NCBI GenBank assembly: GCA_041402125.1
Contig: JAWKSY010000015.1
Location: 1-64,000, forward strand
Length of the DNA stretch: 64,000 nucleotides
Origin: JAWKSY01 sp041402125
Lineage (GTDB): Bacteria; Planctomycetota; GCA-002687715; DRQF01
Direction of reading: 5' to 3'
How positions within the stretch are numbered: position 1 is the first letter of the stretch; each line of letters begins with the position of its first letter. A model generated the notes under the pieces. That model saw nothing but the letters and a program-made list of their open reading frames with translations. It did no database searches and was not told the DNA's origin. The position numbers and the translations under genes are program-made. Below are positions 38,006 through 46,644 of the stretch, one piece after another.

Positions 38006-40102
38006 TCAGGGGCTGAAGGTGACCGGGAGCATGACCCAGAACTCCTCGTAGGTCGGGAGGCCGAGATCGGTCAGCACGGCCTGGATCACCCAGGGGTCCG
38101 GGCCCAGTTCGAGGACGGCGAGCGGCACGTCGAAGTGGAAGTCCGAGATCGCGCCCGCTCCCAGGAGACCCGGCAACATCGTCGAGTCGTCCACGATGAG
38201 ATAGGGCCCCGGGTCCCCGTAGCTGCTGAACAGCGGGCCGAATACCGATCCGGCCGTGCCGGGAGGAGGCAGGGGCTGGTCGACCGTCACGAGGACATGG
38301 CCGAACACCAGCTCGTGCTCGAGGCGGATCCGGAGCGTGGGGGACGGCTCCTCGAGAACCTCGAGCGTGATGCCGCGCACCATGATGCCCTCCGCGAGGA
38401 CCGACTCGCCGGTGCCCACCCAGGCGGCGCTCACCGTCACCCAGCCCGGCTCCGTCTCGACGAGCTCGACGGTGGCGAGTCCGTTCTCGTCGCTCGCCAC
38501 GGTCTTGATCACGCCGCCGTCGGCGAACTCCGCGCCGTAGACCTGGCACTGAACGGTCGCACCCTCGAAGGGCTCGCCATCCGGGCCCCGCACGAGGAAG
38601 CGGACCGGTTCGGTGATGCCCTGAACGAGATCGGTCACCTGATGGTGGCCCGAGAAGGGCTGGATCACGACGAGGGGGACGACCTCCGTCATGCCTCCGA
38701 CCGAGACGCCGGACTTGGCGACGACGTGCAGGAAGGCGGAGGCGTGGGGCGACGAGGCGACAAGGCGGAAGGTCGCGCGGCCGTCGGGTCCGGTCACGAC
38801 CTTCTCGGGGATCGTCCGGATGCCGGCGGCCGCGACGAGTGGTCCGCTGAGGGACAGTTCGGACGCGACGCTCGCCCCGAAGCCGTCGGTCAGCCGGACC
38901 GTCACCGGTTCGCTGGGGACGCCGGCCTCGAGACCCGTCGGCCAGGGCGTCTCGAGCTCGAGGTCGGAGGGGGCGAGCTCTCCGTCCTCGTCGATGAGCA
39001 CGAAGAAGAGGAACCCCGCGCGGCTGCCCGTCTCGGCGTACACGAAGTCGTCGGCGGCGTCGGGGGACAGGCGACCGGTGGCGTAGCACGTCGATTCCAG
39101 AAACGGCCCGAAGGCCAATCCGAGAGGAGGGCCGGAGGCGGCGCCCGGCTCGGCCGCGAATCGGCGCACCGATGCCGATCCGGGGCTGCTCCCCTTGTCG
39201 ATGACGACACTCCGGTTGCCGAGCGTCGTCGCGGAGTCCATCGCGGCGGCTCGGAAGATGAAGTAGCGGTCCGCGAATTCGTTCCCCGGGGCGTCGAGGT
39301 AGGCCACCCGCACGATCTCGTCGAAGGCGCCGGCGGCATCCGGCCCGAAGATCACGAACTCGACCGCCGCCGAGTCCTCGACCAGCCAGTCCTGCACGCC
39401 GTCCCGCTCGAGATCGATCGGGAAGATCCGCGGCGTGTGCTTCTGCCCGCGGATCCAGTGCGACACCGGCGCCTCGATCCAGCTCCCGTCCGGCGAGCGC
39501 AAGAGCTCCCGGAGCTCGTAGTCGAGACGCCCCTCGTCCGCCGGCCAGGCTCGGACGACGATCACCGTCGCCTGCCCGTCGCCGTCGAGATCGGCGGCGC
39601 CGACGACGTGGCGCTCGGGCGGCAGGCCGAGGCTCACCGGGGCCGCGAAGCTCCGGTTGCCCAGTCCCCGGAACCAGCGATCGTCCTGCAGGATGTCCGG
39701 CCACCCGTCGGCGTCGACGTCGCCGACCGCGAGCGGCAGATCGGACGAGCCCGGCAGGTCGAGGCGTGTCCAGCCCGCATCGTCATGGAAGTGGATCGTG
39801 AGGTCGCCCTGGTTGCGCGTGAGGACGTCGAGCGCGCCGTCCCCGTCGAGGTCCGCGAGCGTGATCTCCTGAGGGCCGAGGCCCGTCGCGAGATGCTCGA
39901 CGTCAGGCGAGCCGTAGAAGCCCGCGTTGCGGACGATGGTGACGCGATCGTTGACGCGGCTGCAGGCGACGACGTCGCCGTGGCCGTCGCCGGTCACGTC
40001 CCCGATCGCGAGATCCGTCGGCGTGTAGCCGATCCAGACGCTCTGGGCCGCCGCGGACGACGCGACGGAAGCGGCGATGATCGCCGCGAGATGCCATCTC
40101 AT
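38006..40102 (-). CDS. secreted protein with FG-GAP repeats and Ig-like domains
   Basis: Exported protein of 698 residues. The start is taken at ATG 40102 for its signal peptide (MRWHLAAIIAASVASSAAA, then QSVWIG) and GGGAGG ribosome site. Residues about 25-250 contain FG-GAP blades (AIGDVTGDGHGDVVA, LADLDGDGALDVLT, DVDADGWPDIL). Residues about 330-560 look like two bacterial Ig-like domains (VTVRLTDGFGASVASELSLS, VRFLVRGPDGEPFEGATV, ENGLATVELVE). The last 120 residues form a beta-rich domain ending in EEFWVMLPVTF. It is a more distant relative of the array genes. Probable surface or matrix protein; ligand unknown. Confidence 0.82.
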   Translation of the reverse strand: MRWHLAAIIAASVASSAAAQSVWIGYTPTDLAIGDVTGDGHGDVVACSRVNDRVTIVRNAGFYGSPDVEHLATGLGPQEITLADLDGDGALDVLTRNQGDLTIHFHDDAGWTRLDLPGSSDLPLAVGDVDADGWPDILQDDRWFRGLGNRSFAAPVSLGLPPERHVVGAADLDGDGQATVIVVRAWPADEGRLDYELRELLRSPDGSWIEAPVSHWIRGQKHTPRIFPIDLERDGVQDWLVEDSAAVEFVIFGPDAAGAFDEIVRVAYLDAPGNEFADRYFIFRAAAMDSATTLGNRSVVIDKGSSPGSASVRRFAAEPGAASGPPLGLAFGPFLESTCYATGRLSPDAADDFVYAETGSRAGFLFFVLIDEDGELAPSDLELETPWPTGLEAGVPSEPVTVRLTDGFGASVASELSLSGPLVAAAGIRTIPEKVVTGPDGRATFRLVASSPHASAFLHVVAKSGVSVGGMTEVVPLVVIQPFSGHHQVTDLVQGITEPVRFLVRGPDGEPFEGATVQCQVYGAEFADGGVIKTVASDENGLATVELVETEPGWVTVSAAWVGTGESVLAEGIMVRGITLEVLEEPSPTLRIRLEHELVFGHVLVTVDQPLPPPGTAGSVFGPLFSSYGDPGPYLIVDDSTMLPGLLGAGAISDFHFDVPLAVLELGPDPWVIQAVLTDLGLPTYEEFWVMLPVTFSP

Positions 40103-40120
40103 GGTTCCAATCCTCCCTTG

Positions 40121-40148
40121 CCCGCCGCGATCCTCGCGGCCGGCGGGG
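40121..40148 (-). terminator. weak hairpin after the HExxH protein gene
   Basis: CCGCGA/TCGCGG with loop TCC, extended by CCCGCC/GGCGGG across a 4-base bulge, 34 bases past the stop at 40182. No U-tract. Confidence 0.35.
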
Positions 40149-40181
40149 GGAGAGGTCAAGGATGGGTTTTGATGCAGTCGG

Positions 40182-41537
40182 TCAGTTCAGCCAGAGGTCG
40201 AGGAGGAGCGCCTCGAAGCGGGGGGTGGGGACCTTCTCCACGAGGACGACGCGCGCGCCTCGAACCATGACGGCGCTGGTGAGGCCCTCGCGGTCGACGC
40301 GGTGGAGCCAGGGGCGCGTCGTCTCGAGCGCCTCGACACCCGTCTTCTTCGCCACGATCGCGACCGCCGCGTCGGCGAACTCCCGCGCGTCCTTCTCCGA
40401 GTCCCAGACCGACGACCAGACGAGGAGGTCGGGCGCGCCCTCGCGGCCCCAGACCGCGAAGCGGTCGCCGTCCCACCCGCGGTGGACCCGGCTCGCGCGG
40501 CGCGTGTCGTACTCCTCGAGCCAGGTGCGGACGAGGAGCTCGCCGAGGGTGTTCTCGGAGATCTTCGACCAGCCCGCACCGAGGACGGGGGCGAGGTCGG
40601 GCAGCGTCACCTCGGTCGGGTCGTCCCGCTCCTCGCCGAGGTACTTCTCGGGGTGGAGGATCTGCTCGGTGGAGCGCGGCGGGTCGCGGAAGGCGGCGTC
40701 GAGGCGGGAGAGATCGTAGGCGCCGTTCTCGTCGGCCGGTCCGACGAGCTTCGCGACGAAGCGGTAGCCGTCGGCGTAGTCGAAGAGCGTCGGCACCACG
40801 AGCACGGCCGGGGCGTTCAGCATCGCGTCCTGGCCGGCGAGGGCCTCCTCGTCCATGCCCATCTGCTCGGCCATCGCCATCATCCCCGCGATGCGCTTCT
40901 TCGAGGACGGCATCATCTGGTAGTTGAGCCGCAGCATCGGGTTCTCGTCGAGGCGGATCATGTTGAAGGTCGCGTCGCCCTCGACGAGGGTCTTGCGGGC
41001 CTGGGCGATGTCGAGGTTCGCGGACGCGTCACCCAGGTAGTCCTCGAGGCCGAAGACCTGGTCCTGCAGGGCGTGGACGAGCTCGTGGAACACGACGACC
41101 TCGTCCGTCATGCCCATCTGCTGCATCAGCTCGCCCTGGGCCGCGTTCGTCTCCTTGATGAGGAAGAGCTCCTTGGCCTCCGGGTCGTAGAAGCCCGCGA
41201 TCTGCGCACTCAGGAACTCGAGCGCCCCCTTCGCCAGGTCGTAGTCCGCCGGCAGGAGGCCGAGGGCGCGGAAGGCCCGGGCCTCGGCGAGGGCTTCGGG
41301 GCGCGCCAGCTCCTTGCCGACCTTCTCGCGCACGACCTCGAGGAGCTCGTCGCGCGAGTAGACCCCAATCTTCACCTCCTTCGTGAAGCGGTGGCCGCGG
41401 ATGGCCTCGACCTTCTTCTCGATCGCGCGGGCGATGCGCTCGGCGTCGTTCTCCGCGGGCGCGGAATCCTGGGCGCGGAGGGCGCCGAGGGGCACGAGGA
41501 CGAGCAGGGCGGCGAGGGCGAGACGCAACTTGCGCAT
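40182..41537 (-). CDS. secreted HExxH-containing protein, putative metallopeptidase
   Basis: Exported protein of 451 residues with a signal peptide (MRKLRLALAALLVLVPLGAL, cut near RAQ). A zinc-protease-type motif HELVH is at residues 151-155 within VVFHELVHALQDQ; the next 20 residues contain acidic candidates for the third ligand (E164, D165). Upstream is a domain with AQIAGFYDPEAKELFLI, which resembles the pre-motif strand of gluzincin-like proteins. The C-terminal 200 residues resemble no family I know. It is last in the efflux operon, 34 bases after the lipoprotein gene. Proteolytic activity is inferred from the motif only. Confidence 0.72.
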   Translation of the reverse strand: MRKLRLALAALLVLVPLGALRAQDSAPAENDAERIARAIEKKVEAIRGHRFTKEVKIGVYSRDELLEVVREKVGKELARPEALAEARAFRALGLLPADYDLAKGALEFLSAQIAGFYDPEAKELFLIKETNAAQGELMQQMGMTDEVVVFHELVHALQDQVFGLEDYLGDASANLDIAQARKTLVEGDATFNMIRLDENPMLRLNYQMMPSSKKRIAGMMAMAEQMGMDEEALAGQDAMLNAPAVLVVPTLFDYADGYRFVAKLVGPADENGAYDLSRLDAAFRDPPRSTEQILHPEKYLGEERDDPTEVTLPDLAPVLGAGWSKISENTLGELLVRTWLEEYDTRRASRVHRGWDGDRFAVWGREGAPDLLVWSSVWDSEKDAREFADAAVAIVAKKTGVEALETTRPWLHRVDREGLTSAVMVRGARVVLVEKVPTPRFEALLLDLWLN

Positions 41538-41571
41538 GAGGGGAGGCTCCGACGAGGGGCGAGGTCGAGGA

Positions 41572-42088
41572 TCAGGACTCGGGGTGGACGTAGATCTTGT
41601 CGGCGACGACGGTGGCGTTGCCGCGGCTGTCGCGGGAGATCTTCCCCTTCACCGTGACGATGCCGAGCCAGCCGATGCCGGAGCGGCCCTTCAGGCCGAA
41701 GCGGAGCGGCGCACCGCTCTCGTCGCGGAACTCCACCGTGACGGTGCCGTCGGCGCGCGCCTTCGGGTCGGCGCACTCGAAGCCGTCCTGCTTGCAGTTC
41801 TGGACCGCGAGATCGACGATCGTCATGACCGCGAAGCCGTCGACGAACTCGTCGATGCGCCCCGTCGTCACGACGTCGGCGCCGTCGACGCCGTGCGCGC
41901 GGACATCGCCGGCCGGGATCGGGTCACCGGGCGGATTCGTCGCGACGAAGCGCGCGGCGAAGGACTCGGCCGCGGCCGTGTCCTGCTTGGCGGGGGCCTT
42001 TCCGCCGGAGAGGCCAGGCCTCCCCGCTGCAGCCGATCAGGGCCAGGGCGAACGCGAGAGCGAGAGAGATTCCGAGCGTGCGAGTCAT
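41572..42088 (-). CDS. lipoprotein with an OB-fold-like domain, one-base frameshift
   Basis: The start ATG at 42088 is preceded by AAGGAG and gives MTRTLGISLALAFALALIGC, a lipoprotein signal with lipobox cysteine at residue 20. An extra T (A on the plus strand at 42016) shifts the frame after SGEA. Removing it restores GLSGGKAPAKQDTAAAES and the rest of a protein of about 171 residues ending TVVADKIYVHPES. The C-terminal half (TTGRIDEFVDGFAVMTIVDL, GIVTVKGKISRDSRGN) has the strand pattern of an OB-fold. It is part of the ABC efflux operon, between permease and HExxH protein. Its job is unknown; it could be a substrate or periplasmic accessory of the exporter. Confidence 0.7.
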
Positions 42089-42144
42089 CGCGGGTCTCCT
42101 TCAACGGGGGGAACGCGGATCGGAGGTCCGTGCTCCCCGGAAGT

Positions 42145-43308
42145 TCAGGCATCCTCCTTGATCGCGGTCGCGATCGGAAGACGCATCACCCGCCACGCGG
42201 CGGGAAGGGTGCCGACGAGTGCCACCAGGAGGGCGGCGCCGAAGGCGAGGACGACCACGAGGCCGTCGAAATCGAGGGCGAAGGCCGTCATCGCGAGGTT
42301 GACGGCGCTGCCGGAGATCAGGCCGCGGGCCAGGAGGAGGCCGGCGATCGCGCCGAGCGAGGCCACGAGGAGCGCCTCCTGCACCAGCGAGAAGACCAGC
42401 GCGAACCCCGAGTAGCCCATCGCCCGCAGGGTCGCGAGCTCGCGGATCCGGTCCTGGACGGCGGCATTCTGGGTGTTGGCGCCGCTGAAGAGCGCCGCGA
42501 GCGCGATCAGGCCCGCCATGAGCCAGGCGAAGTCACGCAGCGGCCCGAAGTAGGCGGCGAGCTCGCGGTAGTAGTCCGCGGCCGAGAGGTAGAGCAGCTC
42601 GAGGTCGAGGTTGCGCTTCGCGAAGAGGTCGACGAGAGCGAGGTCGTCGTCGGTCTCGACCCGGGCGAAGACGGCCGAGATGTCGTCGCGGTTCGAGAGT
42701 CCCTGGATCTCGACGAGGGGCACCCAGATCTCCGACTCGATCGTCGATCCCGGCGCCCGGAAGACGCCCGAGACCCGGAAGGAGCCGCCCTCGACCGCGA
42801 TGGCATCCCCGAGCCCGACGGTGCCCTCGGGAAGTCCCAGCTTCTGCGAGACCAGGCGCCCCACGAGCGCCTCGCCCGCCCGCGGCGGTCGCCCCTCGAC
42901 GATCGTGACGCCGTCGTGCACGAGGAAGGCCCGCTCGGTGATGCCGCGCAGAAAGCCCTGTCGCTCGACCGGATCGTCGTTCACGCGCACGCTGGTCGCG
43001 AGGTGGACCTCGGCCGAGACGGCCGGGACCCCGCCGATCCGCGCGATCCCCTTCACGTCCGCGGCGACGATGTCGGCCGTCGCCGGAGTGATCGCGGAGC
43101 GGACGATGTCGCGCTGCGAGGCGTTCGAGAGGAGGATGGCGGTGCGCGGCGGCGCGGCCTGGAGATTCGCGTGTTCGAGTCCGCGCACGAAGGCCGTCGT
43201 CCCCGCGACGACGGCGGTCACGAGCAGGCTCGAGAAGACCGTGATCGCGGTGCGGAGCGGGCGTCGCCCGGCGTTGCGCAGCGCGTAGTCGGCCGGCAGG
43301 AGGCGCAT
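42145..43308 (-). CDS. ABC transporter permease, FtsX/MacB type (second copy)
   Basis: An inner-membrane permease of 387 residues with the four-helix FtsX/MacB layout: helix 1 at about 20-42 (LRTAITVFSSLLVTAVVAGT), a periplasmic MacB_PCD-like domain (about 45-260), then three helices at the C-terminus (FAWLMAGLIALAALFSGANT, QEALLVASLGAIAGLLLA, LVVVLAFGAALLVALVGTL). Its start overlaps the stop of the first permease (TGATG). The two permeases probably form a heterodimer driven by the ATPase of this operon in mechanotransmission-type export. Confidence 0.9.
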   Translation of the reverse strand: MRLLPADYALRNAGRRPLRTAITVFSSLLVTAVVAGTTAFVRGLEHANLQAAPPRTAILLSNASQRDIVRSAITPATADIVAADVKGIARIGGVPAVSAEVHLATSVRVNDDPVERQGFLRGITERAFLVHDGVTIVEGRPPRAGEALVGRLVSQKLGLPEGTVGLGDAIAVEGGSFRVSGVFRAPGSTIESEIWVPLVEIQGLSNRDDISAVFARVETDDDLALVDLFAKRNLDLELLYLSAADYYRELAAYFGPLRDFAWLMAGLIALAALFSGANTQNAAVQDRIRELATLRAMGYSGFALVFSLVQEALLVASLGAIAGLLLARGLISGSAVNLAMTAFALDFDGLVVVLAFGAALLVALVGTLPAAWRVMRLPIATAIKEDA

Positions 43309-44447
43309 CAGCCGTTCCCCCGCAGCGCGGCGACGACCGGGCGACGCGCGGCCCGCGTGGCCGGGATCAGCCCGGCGACGAGTCCGCAGACGAGCGCCGC
43401 CGCGAAGCCGCGGGCGATGACCGTCCAGTGGGTCGAGAAGCCGATCTGCACGCCCTCCACGCCGAGGGCGACGCCCTTCAGCGCGATGGCCCCGAGCGCT
43501 CCGCCGACGCCGAGCGCGGCGCCGATGGCGACGATGATCAGCGCCTCGCCCAGCACGAGGGCGAAGATCTGGCTCGATCGGTAGCCGATCGTCATCACGA
43601 CGCCGAGCTCGCGGATGCGCTCGTTCGCCGACATGAAGACGGTGTTCGCGACGAGGACCAGGACGACGAGCACGCAGACCGCGCCGAAGATCCGGGCGAA
43701 GCCCATGATCTGACCGATCTCGTGGGTCATGTCCTCGAGGAAGGCGAAGCGGCTGCGCGTGTCGGTGGGGTCCTCCGCGTCGGCGAAGCGGGCGTCGATC
43801 GCCTTCGCGATCTCCTCCGCCCGATCGGGGTCGGAGATCCGGACCTCGTACTGCGTCACCGTCCCGAGCTGGTTCACCGGCCCCGCCCGCTGCAGGAACT
43901 CCAGGTGCGTCAGCACGAGGTTCTCGTCGACGGGGGAGGCCGAGCGGAAGACGCCCGCCACCTTCACCCGGATCTCCCCGAACTCGAAGCTGTCGCCGAC
44001 GCCCAGTCCGCGGCGCTGGGCGAAGCCCCGCCCGAGCAGCGCGGCGTCGGCCTCGTTCTTGAACTTGCCGACGTCTCCCGAGACGAGCTCGATGTCGCGG
44101 ACCGCGAGCATCGATTCGACCGGCGAGCCGTGGAAGGCCACCATGTCGAGGCTCGCGCGGTAGTTGTTCAGGAGGACCTTGATCGGGAGCACGGCCTCGA
44201 CGCCGGGGACGCGCGAGATCTCCTCGGTGTAGCGCTCCGGCAGGAACGAGGTCTGCGGGCAGAATCGGTTCTTGCGGTAGACCACGAGCGTGCGGGCCGC
44301 CTCGTCCGAGGCGAGCGCCTCGTCGAGGCCCTGCGAGAGGGACTCGGTCGTCACGTAGATGAAGAGGGCGCTCGCCGCGCCGAGGATGGTGAAGATCGTC
44401 CGCATCGGACGGCGGCGGAGGTTCTTGCGTACGAGCCGGAAGATCAT
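43308..44447 (-). CDS. ABC transporter permease, FtsX/MacB type (first copy)
   Basis: A permease of 379 residues: helix near residue 20 (RRPMRTIFTILGAASALFIY), a large periplasmic domain, and a C-terminal FtsX core (GFARIFGAVCVLVVLVLVAN, ERIRELGVVMTIGYRSSQIF, IGAALGVGGALGAIAL). ERIRELGVVMTIG is the coupling-helix region characteristic of the family. The start overlaps the ATPase stop by four bases. It pairs with the permease downstream. Confidence 0.92.
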   Translation of the reverse strand: MIFRLVRKNLRRRPMRTIFTILGAASALFIYVTTESLSQGLDEALASDEAARTLVVYRKNRFCPQTSFLPERYTEEISRVPGVEAVLPIKVLLNNYRASLDMVAFHGSPVESMLAVRDIELVSGDVGKFKNEADAALLGRGFAQRRGLGVGDSFEFGEIRVKVAGVFRSASPVDENLVLTHLEFLQRAGPVNQLGTVTQYEVRISDPDRAEEIAKAIDARFADAEDPTDTRSRFAFLEDMTHEIGQIMGFARIFGAVCVLVVLVLVANTVFMSANERIRELGVVMTIGYRSSQIFALVLGEALIIVAIGAALGVGGALGAIALKGVALGVEGVQIGFSTHWTVIARGFAAALVCGLVAGLIPATRAARRPVVAALRGNG

Positions 44448-45139
44448 GCCTCGACCTCCCCGACGGCGAGCGGGCTGAGCTTGCCCTTGTCGAGCCGCAT
44501 CGCGCGGGTGCCGCGGGTCGCCGCGCGCGGGTCGTGCGTCACCATCACGACGGTCGTGCCGCGCTCGCGATTGAAGCGCTGCAGGAGATCCAGGGCGGCG
44601 CCGGCGGAATCCTCGTCGAGGTTGCCGGTGGGCTCGTCGGCGACGATGAGCGGCGGGTCGCCGACGAAGGCGCGCGCGATCGCCACCCGCTGCTCCTGCC
44701 CGCCCGAGAGCTGGCTGGGGTTGTGGTGCGAGCGGTCGGCGAGCCCGACCGCGGAGAGAGCGAGCGAGACGCGATCGTGGCGCTCGCGCCGCGAGAGCGG
44801 GAGCAGCCCGAGGGGGAGCTCGACGTTCTCGTAGGCGGTGAGGACCGGGATGAGGTTGTTGTGCTGGAAGACGTAGCCGACGTGGCGCGCGCGCCAGTCG
44901 GCGAGCTTGCGGCCGCCGAGGCGCGTGATGTCCTCGCCCGCGATCCGGATCGTCCCGCGATCGGCGCGGTCGATGCCGGCGAGCAGGTTGAGGAGCGTGC
45001 TCTTGCCGCTGCCCGAGGGGCCGAGGAGCACGAAGAACTCTCCGGCCTCGATCTCGAGCGAGACGTCCTCGAGGGGCGTCACGACGTGCTCGCCCTTGCG
45101 GTAGCTCTTCGTCACGCCTACCAGTTCGATGACGGCCAT
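44444..45139 (-). CDS. ABC transporter ATP-binding protein, MacB/LolD type
   Basis: An ATPase of 231 residues. The Walker A region LLGPSGSGKSTLLNLLAG is at about residues 38-55, the Q-loop is in FQHNNLIPVLTAYENVELPL, the signature is LSGGQEQRVAIARA, Walker B with D-loop is PLIVADEPTGNLD, and the H-loop is VMVTHD. The sequence pattern places it in the LolD/MacB/FtsE group that works with FtsX-type permeases rather than full channel importers. It starts on the stop codon of the HlyD gene (one-base overlap). Confidence 0.94.
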   Translation of the reverse strand: MAVIELVGVTKSYRKGEHVVTPLEDVSLEIEAGEFFVLLGPSGSGKSTLLNLLAGIDRADRGTIRIAGEDITRLGGRKLADWRARHVGYVFQHNNLIPVLTAYENVELPLGLLPLSRRERHDRVSLALSAVGLADRSHHNPSQLSGGQEQRVAIARAFVGDPPLIVADEPTGNLDEDSAGAALDLLQRFNRERGTTVVMVTHDPRAATRGTRAMRLDKGKLSPLAVGEVEA

Positions 45140-46644
45140 CAGTCGTTCTCCATGATGCGGACCGGGGCGCCGGATTCGAGTCCCTCGCGGCCGCGGTCGA
45201 TGATCTTTGCGCTGAGATCGAGGCCCGAGAGGACCTCGACGAGATCGCCCTGGCGGGCGCCGAGTTCGACGGTCCGGCGTTCAGCGCTCTCGCCGTCTCC
45301 GCCGACGACCCAGACGGTCCCGTCGCCGACGAGCCGCTCCGGCACGAGGACGACGTCCCGCGAGGCCGCGTCCGCCGGGAGCGAGGAGGCCGGCGCGAGG
45401 AAGCGGGCCGTGCAGAGCATCTCCGGCCGGAGCAGATCGTCGGGGTCGGTGACCCGCACGTGCACCTGCAACGTGACCTTCTGGATGTCGGACTCCTGCA
45501 CGATGCGGATGACCTCGCCGCGGTAGGGACGATCGGGGCGGGCCTGCGAGAGCATCTCGGCGATCTGTCCCGCCGAGACGAGCCCGATCCGGGTCTGGGG
45601 CACGTCCACCCGGATGCGGATCCGGGTGGGGTCGAAGAGGCTGCAGACCGGCACGGAGCCGTCCACCATGCCCACCATGGAGCCCGGCGCCGAGGTCCGC
45701 GCGAGGACGACGCCGCCGAGGGGCGCGCGGACCGTCATGCGCTCGAGTCGCAGCGCGGCCTCGTCGCGCGCGGTGACCGCGGCGGCGACGGCGGCCTCGG
45801 CCCCGGCCACCGCGGCTTCCGCCCGCTTCACGCGCAGGCCGTCGGCGAGGCGCAGCTCGAGATCGCGTTCGGCGCGGCGCAGACGGGCGGCCGCCTCCTC
45901 CGCGTCGTGCCGGGCGAGTTCCCGGTCCGCCTCCTCGATGGCGAGCTGGGCCTCGGCCTGGCGTCGGCCGAGCTCGGCGACCTCCACCTGCCAGGGGCCG
46001 TCCGCTCCCTCCTGCTTCAGGTAGCCCTGGATCTCGAGGCGGCGGGAGGCGAGCTCGAGATCGATCCGGGCGCGCTCGACCTGTCGCTCGCGGTGGACGA
46101 CCTCGACGCGCTTGCCCTCGTAGGAAGCGCGCGCGGTCTCGAGGGCCTCGGTGAGTTCGACCTTCTCGTCGAAGGACCGACGCGCCGTCGCGAGCTCCGC
46201 GAGCTGCGCGTCCCGCGCGGCCTTTGCGATCCCGAGCGCGGCCTCGGCCGCGTCGAGGGCGAGGCGGGCGTCGTCGGCGACGAGGCGGGCCACCGGATCT
46301 CCGGCCGCCACGCGGTCGCTCTCCTCGACGAGGAGTTCCGCCACGATCCCGGGAGCGAGCGCGTTGACGAGGGTGGGGAAGGGATCGGGCTCGACCCAGC
46401 CCGCCGCCTGGAGGACGGCCTCGCCGCCGCGCGTCTGGGCGACGCCGCTGCGCGGCCGGACGACGGTGACGTCGCGGGGCTTCTCGAAGAGCGAGCCGGC
46501 GCTCCACCAGAAGATCGCCGCGACGGCCGCGAGGATCAGGAGCGGCACGAGGACCGCCGCCCAGCGTCGCCGCGGCAGCGGGATCTGCGAGCGCTCGGGG
46601 CGATCGAAGGTCGAGAGGTCGATGGGGGCGCGGGGTTCGTTCAC
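45139..46644 (-). CDS. HlyD/MacA-like periplasmic adaptor of the efflux system
   Basis: A membrane-fusion protein of 501 residues. One helix near residues 28-48 (WAAVLVPLLILAAVAAIFWW) is followed by a biotinyl-lipoyl hairpin domain split by a long coiled coil (about 135-320, rich in Glu, Arg and Ala), then the second lipoyl half (TVRAPLGGVVLARTSAPGSM) and beta-barrel domains. It bridges the inner-membrane ABC pump to the outer-membrane factor encoded just upstream. It overlaps that gene by four bases (ATGA). The substrate is unknown. Confidence 0.9.
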   Translation of the reverse strand: MNEPRAPIDLSTFDRPERSQIPLPRRRWAAVLVPLLILAAVAAIFWWSAGSLFEKPRDVTVVRPRSGVAQTRGGEAVLQAAGWVEPDPFPTLVNALAPGIVAELLVEESDRVAAGDPVARLVADDARLALDAAEAALGIAKAARDAQLAELATARRSFDEKVELTEALETARASYEGKRVEVVHRERQVERARIDLELASRRLEIQGYLKQEGADGPWQVEVAELGRRQAEAQLAIEEADRELARHDAEEAAARLRRAERDLELRLADGLRVKRAEAAVAGAEAAVAAAVTARDEAALRLERMTVRAPLGGVVLARTSAPGSMVGMVDGSVPVCSLFDPTRIRIRVDVPQTRIGLVSAGQIAEMLSQARPDRPYRGEVIRIVQESDIQKVTLQVHVRVTDPDDLLRPEMLCTARFLAPASSLPADAASRDVVLVPERLVGDGTVWVVGGDGESAERRTVELGARQGDLVEVLSGLDLSAKIIDRGREGLESGAPVRIMEND